A DNA stretch of 64,000 nucleotides from Omphalotus guepiniiformis (Eukaryota; Basidiomycota; Agaricomycetes; Agaricales; Omphalotaceae). The stretch lies in NCBI GenBank assembly GCA_028554645.1, contig JAQOOI010000031.1, forward strand, positions 62,001 to 126,000, written 5' to 3'. The translations under genes and the position numbers were made by a program. Of the stretch, positions 44,987 to 56,550 are shown piece by piece. The stretch's first letter is position 1. Every line of letters begins with the position of its first letter. The notes under the pieces are model-generated. The model saw only the letters and a list, made by a program, of their open reading frames with translations. It had not been told where the DNA came from and searched no databases.

Positions 44987-45985
44987 GTATGTACCATACA
45001 TAGTACATGTAAAAAACGAAGCTTCAAAGTTCCAGAAAAAATAACCATTCGTTCAACACAACAAGATAAAGTAAAATGTAAAGCACATCACATTCAATTC
45101 GCGACAAGAAAGTCTCTACCCAACCTCCCTCGTCTCCTCCTTCCCTCCTACATCCATCCATCCAAATCAAAAGAGCGCCGTCAGAAAAGGCCAGCCCGTC
45201 CCTTTAATAGTAACAAGGTATGGAGCCGAACGGGCGATGTCAGCGCTGACCACACACGAGAGGGTCAAGCTCAACAAACTGCACCAGAGGTATCGTCATT
45301 GGCGTTTTTGATTGTGGAAGAATCGAAGGAAAAATTGTGGTGGCGTGCAGCTTATATAAGTATGGGTATTCCCACGATCATGTGCAAAGGTGCACGGACC
45401 AGCTCAGCCCTCACACTTTTCCTTTCCACGTCAAATCCTTTGTATCGCGATCAAGCAAGGAGCTTTGCCAGCCATCTACATAGGTGCGTGTACGCAAAGT
45501 ACATGAAATAGGGCATACTAATATTAAGCTAGCGGCAAGATATGACACTGGAAACAATTCTTACTTGTAAGTACCAGGTCAATGTACCACAGAAAATGGA
45601 TATCAACTTTTTCATTAAAGACTACAGTACCTATCAGAAACGAGTACATGTAAGTACAAGTAAGTACGAGGTCCATGTACTGTAGTAAACAAAGCAAGGA
45701 GCGAAGGAAGCTGGCAGGTATATGTAGCTGATCTTTCGACCAGAAACGCCGGTAGGTAGGATGATGAACCAAGAAGGGGAGGGGAGGATGTATAGGATTA
45801 AGTGATTAAATAAGTTTAACGAGATAAATAAGAACGACCGTGAGTGATTGCAAAGGTATAAACTTCAACAATAATGTCCTCAAAACTTGAACCTTCAATT
45901 GAACCCTCAAGGGAGCTCGACTGGAACAACGATCTCCCACTATGCCAGAGGGCACCACAAGAGGCAATACAGGGCCCCCAACTCT
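44987..45985. other. intergenic, no gene seen
   Basis: No coding exon is recognised. Short direct repeats of GTAAGTAC/CATGTAC-type sequence occur near 45560-45680 (ACTTGTAAGTACCAGGTCAATGTAC and later similar pieces), partly in inverted order. Confidence 0.4.
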
Positions 45986-46832
45986 TTACCGAAGAGTAGA
46001 GTAATGGAGCCAATCGTCAAAGTTGGTATACGGAACCGTCTCGCCAGTCGCAGCCCAAGAAACGATGGGGTTCCACCAGTCATTGACAACTTCGTTGGCA
46101 TCGGTAGGGGTACGTACAGAAGATCGTAAGCAAAGTATCAATGGAAACAGTTGTCATTTGATACTCACGTAGGCCAAACAGTAGATCCGATAGCAGAGAG
46201 CGATCCGTAAACGAAGTCAATGAAGTTCTGCTGCGTGATAGGGCATCCGCCGGATTTCCAGGCGCAATCGCCTACGATGGTAGCGTAAATCTGAGGGTTG
46301 AAGGAAGGTAGCGGGTTATAATAAGTATGGTGATTGACGATTCACGGGGACTTACGTTATAGTCCAGATGGTCGACAGTACTAGGAGGTGAAGAAAAATT
46401 CGTAACGTTGCTGCATTTTGCTGCCAAGTCGTAGAGATTGGGCGACTATAAAGCCAACTCCTAAGTAAATCGAAGCAAATACAAGATAGCTAGGCTCCCG
46501 ACTCACCCCATCGCAAGTTGCAGCAGCGACACAGCTTTGTTGACTCCAGATAGCACCAGACTGAGTCTGATTGAGGATATTCATACAATCATTAATCTAA
46601 AAAAACTTCTTGTTTAGCATAAACTTCCCCCGCAATGCACAATGTCACTTACGAGTACAACACAAGCTTGGCGAAATCCTCCATTATATTGTCCCTCAGC
46701 CTGTCGTTGGACTTCACACGACCTATCCCCTGGGGCACCCGCACGACTAACTAAGCCTTGAGGTTGCATAGGGACAGCAGAGACGATAGAAGCCAAAGAG
46801 GCGGCGAGCAAAGACAATGACGTGAACTTCAT
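45986..46832 (-). CDS. small secreted protein of unknown function (intact copy)
   Basis: Met 46832 (or 46835) starts MKFTSLSLLAASLASIVSAV, a strong signal peptide. Exon 1 ends GGFRQACVVL at GTAAGT (46654). Later exons give NDCMNILNQTQSGAIWSQQS, CVAAATCDG, CSNVTNFSSPPSTVDHLDYN and IYATIVGDCAWKSGGCPITQ. The last exons read QNFIDFVYGSLSAIGSTVWP, then NDWWNPIVSWAATGETVPYT and NFDDWLHYSTLR. The stop is at 45986. Six or more conserved cysteines and the closing WW.PI..W...G..VPY.NF.DWLHYS occur in a family of mushroom secreted proteins of unknown role. TATAAATA at 46933-46926 is a likely TATA box. A broken duplicate lies at 49792-49994. Confidence 0.75.
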
Positions 46833-47905
46833 CATAAGAATAGATCAATCGATTAGGAAGAAGTACGAGAACGAAGGAACGAAACGAGCAGAGCTGTTGA
46901 GGGCATACTTCCCATTGAATCTTCATATTTATACCCCTCCTTGTGCCAGCCGCCCAAACTGAAGCTCGTAAAGTTTTATTCTACATACCCTCGGAAGCAG
47001 AAGGGTTTTTTGAAATTCACCTTGGTGGTACGAAGTTCATGTGATTATGACACTGCATTGAACGCATTAGAGCGAGGAGGGACTTCGTGCATAACGGACA
47101 ATCGAAGCCGTATGTACGGTGGTTTCACTTACCTTACATGAACCTATGATCCTAGCTCTGACCGAGCCCGACTGTCAGGTGGTCTGCGCATTGACGACCG
47201 TATTGAGTTTCTGGGATCAAGCGTCGAGAAACACCGCCCAAGGAACACTTCACGCCTGGATTTCTGCAGCATACATTACAACCACAATCGAACCAGGAGA
47301 CGAAGCTAAGCATCCAAGGGGGCTCGAAGTTAAAAATAGTTTGACATTGCGAAGTAAGAAAATATTTGACGGGCATGAATCGATACAGGTTTGTCGAAAG
47401 GCGTTTCATGACCGGTGGTGGCAACGATTCAAATATTCACTTTGAGAATTGCAGTCTTGCAGACGTGCGAAGAACAAATTCGTCGGAACTTCGTTGGCAC
47501 GTGTAGTGTATAGGTGTGAATATGTCGATCTAGGACACGGCTATGAAAAATAAGAAATGTGGAAGAAACAAAGACAAAACACCAGTGACCTCGTACGAAT
47601 TCAAGTCTTACGAAGATCCATTGACATTCCCAATCTCCTGCCAACACCGCTACCGACAATTGCACCCGTCCTCGCGCGCTCGTCGTGATTCGTGACTCTC
47701 CAGCCACTGTGTTTCGTCACCGTACTACTACTAGATTGAAATTTCGCGGCCGTTTGTCCCGTTTAACAACACAACCAACGAATGCTTCTCGACCCTCGCA
47801 TCGAAAGAAAAGCAAATTACATGGACGTTTCCTGGACGTTTCCGATGCTTGCTGTGTCCCCGAGAAAGAATCTGAATATATGTAGTGGCAGTGCAAGAAG
47901 ATCTG
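46618..47905. repeat. segmental duplication, copy A
   Basis: Exon 1 of the small secreted protein gene plus about 1 kb of its upstream DNA is repeated in the same orientation at about 49830-50965. Shared landmarks are AGAATAGATCAA, CCCTCCTTGTGCCAGCCGCC, CGAAGCCGTATGTACGGTG, CTCCTGCCAACACCGCTAC and TTTCGCGGCCG. The copies have diverged by substitutions and small deletions. No other gene is seen inside. Confidence 0.8.
46926..46933 (-). promoter_or_regulatory. TATA box of small secreted protein gene
   Basis: TATAAATA on the minus strand about 95 bp before the start codon. The duplicated segment keeps an equivalent motif near 50093-50100. Confidence 0.6.
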
Positions 47906-48371
47906 CACAGCTGGATACTTTGAGTGAACGTTCTATTCTAAAAATATCATAAACCTGAGGAACATAGCCATGTTCACGTTATAGCGATGAAAACGTACCA
48001 TTTGTAACCAGCGACGACAGCAGCTAGGCTTCCAATGTTTGCTCCAGCTTCAAAACTAGGAGAGACCACCATCTATCTACTTTTCCGCTTTCCCATTCTT
48101 CGAATCCTCTTGCTGGTCGAGGAACCATTGCGGATTGACATTCACATTAGGCGCGCACATCCGCCCATCGCGAGAACGTGATGCCCCAAAACGGCATCGA
48201 ATAGAAATCCACTTGTTGGACCCGACAATGTTATATTGACAGTATGAGAGTGCGAGAAATAAAATAGACAGAATATCGAGCTGCATGAGCTCTACCTTCA
48301 ACTGGGAACTTGATGTATCTGTAGCCAATTCCACCATTTAGAAGATAAAACGGGGTAAATCAACGAACATG

Positions 48372-49055
48372 CATGTACTCACCACCTGAGCAATCTTCAT
48401 CCACTCTCCCAACGCAGCGAGATACTCATCTTCAACCGGAAGATCCAGATGACACAACACGAACAAGGAACCTCAACCTCAACTACCTTCGAGCGCGCAC
48501 TGCGTGTAGTACGACTCGACTGTTTGCTGTAATCTTCATCGATACCCTTCCTAGCCCTTCCCTTTCCCTTCTCGACTTTCCTCGGTGCACTATTCACGTT
48601 CGAACCCATTCCTCCCTGTCGTCTGTATCTGACCTGAAGACTACCCCGGTGTATCCCTCCGGGTAGCTCACTTCAAGTCCTTGGATCGTACGGCCCCAGG
48701 AGGTGGAGGTAAGCGCGACTGTAGCACGCATGTAGATGCGAGTGCGGAAGATGATGATATCCTTATTCGAAGATTCCACACACATCTTATCCTCTGTCTC
48801 TGCAACAACGCCCTGCTCATTAGCCACCTCGCTTTTCGAGCCATCTCCTTCTACTTCTCCAAATTCAAGTCCACAAACGTTTGACTTTGCTTTCTCGACA
48901 CGCATATAAGTCGCTTTTGGAGCGGTGCCATTGTACGAGATAGAAAACGGCACGAGATTCGGTGTGCATTTTGTGAGATTCTTAGAGAAAGATGTTGAGG
49001 AGATGAAGATTTCGGAAGCTTTTCTGGGATGGTGGTACAAAGGCAAGAGACGCAT
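48372..49055 (-). CDS. probable ribonuclease H2 subunit C (Rnh203-like)
   Basis: Reading from Met 49055: NLTKCTPNLVPFSISYNGTA and PKATYMRVEKAKS match the family start (LPxxIxYxGxAPxxxYF). An acidic insert follows, then DIIIFRTRIYMRATVALTST and SWGRTIQGLEVSYPEGYTGV, which match RGRxLxGxxVxLPxGYxG. A basic, disordered stretch (KVEKGKGRARKG) and a final exon LPVEDEYLAALGEWMKIAQV follow, as in fungal members that end EW..LA. Subunit C is a structural part of RNase H2, which removes ribonucleotides from DNA and RNA in hybrids. The 5' start is uncertain because coding-like sequence continues upstream to about 49250 in another frame. A further 3' exon (48337-48077) is possible. Confidence 0.6.
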
Positions 49056-49791
49056 CGCGTGAGAATTGTTGCCGACAAAAACATCCAATTCCGCAAGGTC
49101 GCCTTGAAGCTTCAGTCTTCCAAGTATTCTTATTGTTCATCTCAAAGATTATTTCGCTTGCATATGGGGTGATTATGAAAAGGGAGTATATGATGCCTTC
49201 TGCATGGAGATCCTTCAATGTACTGACGGTTCCTTCAAGTTCCTGCGTATCCTCGAGTCACAGTATCATAATTCGTATTCTTCGATAAATACGAAATACA
49301 CAAAACAGTGAACAGAATATAAATATTGAATCCTCTCCTATCAAGCTTCAAAACCCTTGCAATTCCAGAATCGTCGGGAGTCCAGAGGGCATCACGCAAT
49401 CAAGAATCTTTAAAACCTCCTGTTTAGAACAACCATTTCTGCAGGATGCACAACGTCACTTACGAGTACAACACAAGCTTGACTCCGTTATATTGCCCGT
49501 CAGCCTTCTTCGATGAATATCACTTATACAACAGTGGTCCAGTCAGCATCAGCTCGACGCTTCAAAGCTTCATCCCAGGACCATCGATGCCACTCCAGTC
49601 AGCAACGGGTTTTAAAGCCGTTGCAGTAACTTCGGGACTCGCGTACCGAACAGTGGTCCACCAGTCTCGACGCTTGTTCCCAGGACCATCGTTACCACTC
49701 CAATCAGCAACAGGGTTTGAAGCCCTTTCACCATTATTGTTGGGACTCCAGTCAGCAATGGCCCTTCCGGAATCGTCGGGACTCCAGTCAC
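49056..49791. other. coding-like remnant and minisatellite
   Basis: At 49250-49110 the minus strand reads ELEGTVSTLKDLHAEGIIYS then LFIITPYASEIIFEMNNKN, protein-like but with no family that I know; it may be a 5' exon of the RNase H2C-like gene or a remnant. From 49380 to 49790 lie repeats of about 112 bp and a displaced fragment (49443-49510) of the secreted-protein exon. Confidence 0.35.
49560..49735. repeat. imperfect direct repeat, period about 112 bp
   Basis: CCCAGGACCATCGATGCCAC at 49567 recurs as CCCAGGACCATCGTTACCAC at 49679, each followed by TCC(A/G)(A/G)TCAGCAAC-type sequence and AAAGCC or GAAGCC. Shorter partial units (GGGACTCCAGTCAGCAATGG, GGGACTCCAGTCACCATCAG) follow up to 49800. 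Confidence 0.7.
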
Positions 49792-49994
49792 CATCAGTCT
49801 GGCGCTACATAAAAAACCTCATGTTTAGAACGACCATTTCCGCAGGAATGCACAATGTCACTTACGAGTACAACGTCGCCAACGACATGCTTAGGGGCAC
49901 CTGCAAGACTAACTACGCCTTCAGGTTGCACGGGTGCAGCGGAGACGATAGAAGCCAAAGAGGCGGCGAGCAAAGACAAATATGTGAACCTCAT
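49792..49994 (-). pseudogene. broken duplicate of small secreted protein gene
   Basis: Met 49994 starts MRFTYLSLLAASLASIVSAA and reads through PVQPEGVVSLAGAP, clearly paralogous to exon 1 of the gene at 45986-46832. About 17 codons are missing in the middle, and the splice donor GTAAGT after VVL remains. The downstream exons are absent and replaced by minisatellite sequence, so no complete protein can be made. Confidence 0.75.
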
Positions 49995-50965
49995 CTTAAG
50001 AATAGATCAAGATTGAATCGATAAGGAGGAAGTAAGAGACGAAGGAATGACTCGAGCTGGTCTGTTGAGGGAAGACTTCGCTTTGATACTTCATATTTAT
50101 ATCCCTCCTTGTGCCAGCCGCCAAAGTGAAGTCGGTGAAGATACCACTCAGCAGAAGGGTGTTGGGTCGATTTTTCAAATTCGTTGTGGTGGTACGGCGT
50201 CCATGTGATTTATAACACTGATAATTGCTGCGTTAGAGCGACGAGGTAAAGCGGATATTCGAAGCCGTATGTACGGTGTTTTCCCCTACCTTGTGTCCGG
50301 CCGGACTCCGAGCCCGACCATCAGGTTGTCTGCGCACCAGTATTGACTGTTTCTGGGATCGAGAACACCGCCCAACCAACACATGACGCCCGGATGTTTG
50401 CAGCATACATCCACAATCGAACCATGAGACGAATCCAAGTATCGAAGGGGGCTCGACGTTAAGAACAGTATGACTTTGGGAAGTAGAACATTGACGGGCA
50501 TGAATCGTTGAAGCCTAAAGCTAAATCGCTAAAGGTTTGTCGAAGGCGATTCGTGACCGGTGGTGAGATATTCAATCTGAGGATCGTAGATGTATTTTGC
50601 GAAAAACAGATTTGGTGGAGCTTCGGGCAGTGAATATGTCGATTTAGGATGCGGCTATGAAAAATGAAATGAGAGATGTGGAAGAACAAAGTCAAAATGT
50701 ATAAGTCACCAGTGAGATACAGAATTCAATCAAGTCTTCAAAGATCCATTGACGTTCCCTATCTCCTGCCAACACCGCTACTGATTGCATCCGTCCTCGC
50801 GCTTGCAGCCAGCCCACTGTGTTTTGTCACCGCTCTAGCTTGGAGTTTCGCGGCCGTATGTCCCATTTAGCAATCAACATATGCTTCTCGAGCCTCTCAT
50901 CGAAAGAAAAGAAAAGCAATGGACGATTCTGATGTTTGCTGTGTCCCCGAGAAAGAATATAAGGT
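49830..50965. repeat. segmental duplication, copy B
   Basis: This is the counterpart of 46618-47905 in direct orientation. It carries the secreted-protein pseudogene exon, its TATA-like motif near 50093-50100, and the same upstream landmarks, with several deletions compared with copy A. Confidence 0.8.
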
Positions 50966-51807
50966 AGTGCAGGAGAAGGTGGCCAGAGCGCCTGCGGCGT
51001 GAGAACATACTTTGCCTCTTTCGAGACTCCCTTTCATCTGTTCGACAAGTTTCTAAATGTATATCATGTATTCTTGTACTTGCGCATGAATGAATGATTT
51101 CAAAGAACATAGGCGCGCATCAAAGATCCTTCTTCAATGGATAGCCAATAGCCACTGCATTCATCACATAGTTATGCACACAAGAAACGTGGATTACGGA
51201 CACCCTCAGGTGATAATATGGGTTCAAAAGATTGTTTGATAAAGGACTTCAAGTAGCACGTTCATCATCAAAGCATGACCTTTCTTCGCTTTGGGATACA
51301 GTAAGTATACTACTGGGCAATATGGCCAACTGGGGAAGAGATGGCGGTTCGGCAGAGCGGCTTGGAATGCCATTGGCCTATTGCAGTTGCGGACTTATGA
51401 CTGACTTCGAAATCCCTTTCTTGTACTGCCACATCATCATTCAAGGCCATGTACGAGTATCTATTCTAAAATTTTTACCTGTATGCTGTGAGTATAATAG
51501 GTTCCGGTTAACTTCCATGAACAGGCGCTTATCAAACCCTGTTCTGATTCTAGGGTACGCGCCTACCATTTGGCAGCATCAATACACCTTTCCTGGCTTT
51601 CATTGTCTATTCTGGCCCTGGAAATAAACGCCACATTCTATTGCTGGAGGAAATTACCGTACGGCGGGTGGCAAGGGAGTTTTGATTACTTTATACCCTG
51701 CGCTTTGACCGCGTGTTGTTAAATTCAATAACTCAGGTGTGTGGTACACAACTACTTTCTTTCCTTTCTTCTAGTCTCTGTCTCTCTCTCTATAGCTATC
51801 GTGGTCG
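50966..51807. other. intergenic upstream of helicase copy 2
   Basis: No conserved gene is seen; the ORF at 51232-51627 has no recognisable domain. CT-rich tracts (CTTTCTTTCCTTTCTTC, TCTCTGTCTCTCTCTCT) at 51753-51793 lie just before the helicase start, as is common in fungal promoters. Confidence 0.45.
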
Positions 51808-54800
51808 ATGAACTCAATACACCAAACCATCCTACCGTCCTTGGAACCATCTCATATTCCTATCCATAGATATTCGCGTCAAGATGCTGGCGAAGCTGCA
51901 ACTGCGCTATTGGAGGGCGCTATATTGGGAATATCTATTTCTCAGAAAGACGACGGAAAAATCGACTCCATAGCTGTCGCCACACCCACCGATGTATATC
52001 TCATCGAGATAGGTGACGACAACTCTCAAGATATTTCCTCTGATTCGCCTTTCAAGACACTACTTCTTGGATCCACGACAACCATTTTGGGTGGGTTTGG
52101 TATGCCCAGGATCGCACTTCGGCTGCACCACCGTTTACGGTATCATGTGAGAGGAGTCGATCTCTCTACACTAATCTCACCTGGAGATGAGGCTTGGAGA
52201 CCTTCCAAAGTTGTATCTTCCAAAGTTTGCTCGTCCATTTTGGACTCGTTTACTATTGATCGTTTGTGGCACGAGAACAACGAACTTGCTAGTCAGGAGA
52301 ATCTCTGTCTTAGGGCTTGGATTTCTGCAAAGTATGTTTATCGCCATCTTTCCAGCTTTCATTTGGCTCACGGTTTTCTTTTCTGACTGTCATTGTGTAG
52401 AGTTGCGGAATCATGCGCTGACCTGATGAGATCCGTTAAGAAGGTGGACACACAAATGGTTAAGAAAGACGTAAGCGTATCACCCCCTCCCTTGTCCTCA
52501 GGCGCTCGTTTTCATCGATGACTCTTATCAGATCCTGTTCTGTCTCGGAAAGTTACTCCGACAAACTGACGTGCTGGCGTGTTCAGAGCCAAAGGAGACT
52601 AAGAATGAATATGGAAAGTTTACTGTGAAGGATGGGGGGAATATGGAATTGCTGAATGCACGGTATAAGACTAGAGTCCGTAAGAGTGTACAGGTGCGTT
52701 CGCGTTCGCATTTCTCCTAGTGGTTGCCATAAGGGACCATCATGATATCAACACGGTTACTTATCTCTCTCCCCAATATGCAGGCCCGTGTAATCATGAC
52801 AGATGGACGTGGCATAGAACACAGCGGCCGAGCAATCAAGACCCTTGGAAAGACTACCGAGATCAAGTTTCATGGAAACGCCCAGTCGTTTAATGGAGAG
52901 CTGCGGCAGGTCCGAGTCATCGGCGTTGATGATCCTTCACTAGCGGAAAAAGCCAGAGATACGCTCCTTCTAAGGGTTCTTCGGGGTGAATGTAAACTCA
53001 CTGATGCGCCATTTGTGCGATACTTGTGGTTCCCTACAACGGCTGATAAGAGGATTCTGAAGCCGATTGCGAAGGATGCGCCTGCGCATGCAGTTGCATT
53101 ACCCGGCTTTGATTTGAATGCTTCGCAGAATGAGGTTGTAAATTTGATGACGGGTGATAGTCCGTTGGTTATTATCCATGGTGTGTTTTTCCTTGGGTTG
53201 TATCGTTTGCAAGCGAGATTCAAATATCAATTCGATCAATAGGTCCACCGGGTACAGGAAAGACGACGACGATAGCTGCTGCTACGAAGAAAACTCTTGA
53301 AGAAGAAGAAGATTCTGTTACTCTATGGATCATCGGTCACTCGAACGTTTCTGTCAAGAACATTGCGGAGAAATTATTCAAGTGCGATGTCGATTTTAAA
53401 CTTATAGTTTCGAAGGAATTCTATTTCGAATGGTAAGCTTCCTTTATTCAACCTCGCTCGTGTTTTACGATTCTTTAATCCTACTCATTTGTCTCTTCTA
53501 CTTAGGCATGAACACATCTACGAATCAATCAGCAAGATGGTCATTCGTGCTGACGACCTACCAAAGGATCAATTAGCACTATCGAGGGTCATAGGGTCAA
53601 CTAGAGTAATTCTCTCAACGCTCGGCATGCTATCGAATTTAGATGAAAGCAGGATGTATCAAATAGTCCCTGTCAAGCGATTAATCGTTGACGAAGCATC
53701 TCAAATTAACGTGTTTGAGTATATGGTCAGTCCCAATAATCACGTACTTACGGGTGTTTTTCCGTACTAACTTTGTCTTGTACTACGGTACGTACACTCA
53801 TAGCATATCTTTCACAAGTTCAGTTCAACGCTTCAAAAAGTAAGCTTTTTTGGAGATCCTAAGCAATGTATGTACTATCTAGTCATCCTAGCACTTCAAG
53901 AGGCGACTTCACAACTTACAACTTTCTCTGTTTTGCTATGTAGTACCGCCCTTTGGTCAAGAAACCGCGAAAACATTACAAAGTATCTTTGAACTATCGT
54001 ATCATTCGCATCTGCACACGAATAGTTCCTTTTTGGATACTCAATGTCAGTGTCATTTGTTTTCCCCCCGGTTCGCTTGGGCTACGGTTACTAACTAAGA
54101 GGAATCTTGAATATGATATTAGATCGCATGCCGAAACCTCTTGGAGAGTTCATCTCTCAAGAGGTGTATAGAGGAAAACTGAAATCATGTCATACGATCT
54201 CAGATACTTCTTGTGTGCGATTTATTGATGTTGCACATGGGAAGGAGATTAGATCAGGGTGTAGTTGGACGGTGAGTTCGTTTCGAGTGTAAACTCTGCT
54301 TTAGTGACTGACTGATTTCTTCCTTGTTGTTCGTTCGTCCTACAGAACCCCGAAGAGGCTCAGACGATCGTCAATCTAGTCCAGCATTACTACAAACATG
54401 AGGAATTCGCTATTATAACGCCTTACGACGCACAGAGGGCACTTATCGAGCGAAGACTTAAAGAAGAGGATTTGCCTTGGGAAAGTCGAGTATTCAATGT
54501 TGATTCTTTTCAAGGTATGTCTGAGTCACTTACCTATCACTACTCCTTCCCAACTCACCTCAACCCAGGCAACGAAAAGAACTACATCCTAATCTCCGTC
54601 GTCCGAACCCAAAAAGCCGGTTTCCTACATTCCAAAAACCGTATGAACGTTATGCTTACAAGATGTAAATCCGGGATGATTATCGTTACGAAGAAGTCGT
54701 TTTTGGATGGGGTTGCTAAGAAGACGCTTCTTGGGAGACTTTCGGAGTATTGGTGTGAGCAACGCGAGGTTTCAAGTTCGTCGGTATGTAGGGATTGGGA

Positions 54801-54921
54801 GGATGATGATGATGATGAGGAGGAGGAGGAGGTGGGGGCGGTGTGGGGGAGTTATCAGGATGTTTTGAATCAGACGATTAATTTACCTGGTGTGCTTGGG
54901 AAGAACGGAGGAAGGGCCTAG
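51808..54921 (+). CDS. SF1 UPF1-like helicase, copy 2, without the basic tail
   Basis: ATG 51808 starts MNSIHQTILPSLEPSHIPIH. The exons follow those of copy 1 closely: VATPTDVYLIEIGDDNSQ, GFGMPRIALRLHHRLRYHVR, then LFCLGKLLRQTDVLACSEPK and VRVIGVDDPSLAEKARDTLL. All helicase motifs are intact: PPGTGKTTT, VDEASQ, FFGDPKQLPPFGQ, YRMP, VDSFQG and RTQKAGFLHSKNRMNVMLTR. Every join I checked follows GT..AG and keeps frame. The protein stops at 54921 soon after NQTINLPGVLGKNGGRA, so it lacks the roughly 370-residue Ser/Pro- and Lys-rich tail of copy 1 and has instead a short acidic DDDDDEEEEE insert. It has no MITE in the corresponding intron. It probably arose by duplication of copy 1 or the reverse. 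It may be functional with altered localisation or RNA binding. Confidence 0.88.
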
Positions 54922-54992
54922 GGTTATTAATATTAGGGTTATTACATATATAGATCTATTTTATCATCTAAACTACATTCCACCCTTACCCC

Positions 54993-56251
54993 TCACCATC
55001 CCTGCACAGGCTTCGGAATCTTCCCCCCATGTCCACTAAAATCTTTAACATCCCAAAGACTGCTCAAACTTTGATCATAATACCCCAATTTCGCAAACGG
55101 TATAGGCTGGAATGTATTAACACCATAACAACCCACAGCCATTCTTTTACTATCGGTCGTACCGTCCATTAGGACAAGCATATTCGCACCGTCGTCTAGC
55201 CATGATAAACGGACGGTTGGGGCTTTTGTTTGGGTGTAGGCTACACGGAGGGCTTCTTGGGCTGGTGTGTCGCCTCGGAGTTTTTCACCTTTTGTTGTGA
55301 AGGTTGGGAGCCAGACCTGGTTGAGTGAGGATGGAAGGAGAGTTGTTTTTTTGGTAAGGGTTTGTGAAGGAGGATGTGAGAAAAGAAAACTGAACTGACT
55401 TTTCGAATCGCCTGACGCCACCAACTGTATTCTGCGTAGAAAATACAAACAAATGGTGGTTTCTTACTTTTCTGCGCTGCCAACATTGCGTAGTTTGTCG
55501 CTCTAGGGAAAAGGGGGGGTCGCATATATGTAAGTACCTCATCCTCATCGGGGTTAACTAGAACTTTGAACTTTTCACTCACACAGACAACGTATCCGTC
55601 AAATAAATCCCCTCCCCCAACTTCGATCCTCTCCCACTAGTAGATATCTTCTTGAGCACACGTTGAGAGTAGAGTTTTGCTTGAGGTTCATCTGTACCGG
55701 AGTATCCGATAAAATCGTGAACCCCGAATTTATATTCGGGTACTTGTGCAGTGGATGGTTTTTGTGTTGTGGGTGGTCTTCCTGGAGGAGCGCGAGAATG
55801 TAATGTTGTTAATGTTTCGCTGTTCTAGGTAGGTGTAAGCGTTAGGATGGAGAGGGGAAGAGAGTCTCGAGGAGGAGGTATACGTACTAGACGACTGAGA
55901 ATTTCGTGATATTCGGGAGCAGTTCCGTTGGTCTGAGTGTATAGGAATTGATGAGTACGTAGTCATAGACTCAAGGGTGGGGGACACGTACTAAGAATCG
56001 AACGAGTTCATCATCGGCGACGGCAGCGGCAGCGGCGGGAGCCTGATTTGTCTATGTGACCCAGGATTGGTCGATCAGTCGATACACGTTCATGCAATGC
56101 ACATGGGGGTCGAACGTACCGTATCGGATATAGGTACTGCAGATACTCCACCGGTACCGGCGGGTGAAAGACTACCGATCCCAATCCCGATGAGAGCACA
56201 GTGTGTAATTGCGTTTGCCAAAGCAAAGAAGTGAGTGTTGGTGAACATCAT
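54993..56251 (-). CDS. secreted ADP-ribosyltransferase-like protein, copy 2
   Basis: Met 56251 (or 56248) starts a signal-like N-terminus (MMFTNTHFFALANAITHCAL). A Gly- and Ala-rich linker and the same exon order as copy 1 follow: HDFIGYSGT, KISTSGRGS, GEGIYLTD, AAQKSKKPPFVCIF, ANMLVLMDGT, LGYYDQSLSSLWDVKDFSG and the end near KPVQGW (stop region 54993). The 3' end lies only about 70 bp from the 3' end of helicase copy 2, so the two genes are convergent. The transferase-fold assignment is by motif order only. The usual strand-1 His is not seen, so activity is uncertain. Confidence 0.6.
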
Positions 56252-56369
56252 AGTTGGGGTGCGTAGATCGGTAGATCAGTAGCTCGGTAGCTAAAGCTGC
56301 GTACAAGTTGTGTATAGAAGTAAGAGGTGGTGAGATGAGATGAGGATGAGATTCCAGAGAAGGTGAGAA

Positions 56370-56383
56370 GGGAGGACCAGCCT
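56370..56383. promoter_or_regulatory. 14-bp element shared with the paralogous gene
   Basis: GGGAGGACCAGCCT lies between the likely TATA box (TATAAAAG, 56426-56419 on the minus strand) and the start codon. The same 14-mer occurs twice in the same relative place before copy 1 (28449-28462, 28489-28502). Conservation in otherwise diverged upstream DNA suggests a regulatory or 5'-UTR role. Confidence 0.5.
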
Positions 56384-56464
56384 ACACTGAGAAAACGAGA
56401 AACGAGAGGTGTACTATTCTTTTATACTGCCCATTGACTTTCCTGTGGACTGAGCTGGACCTGT

Positions 56465-56550
56465 GGACTGACTGACTGACTGACTGACTGGGCCCGTAGG
56501 TTCGGTCGTTCGGTCGTTCGGTTGTTCGGTTGTTCGGTCGTTCGTTCGGA
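56465..56550. repeat. microsatellite (ACTG)n and (CGGT/TTCG)n
   Basis: Six ACTG units (about 56465-56490) are followed, after GGGCCCGTAGG, by TTCGGTCG and TTCGGTTG units to about 56550. It lies just upstream of the transferase-like copy 2 TATA box. Confidence 0.85.
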
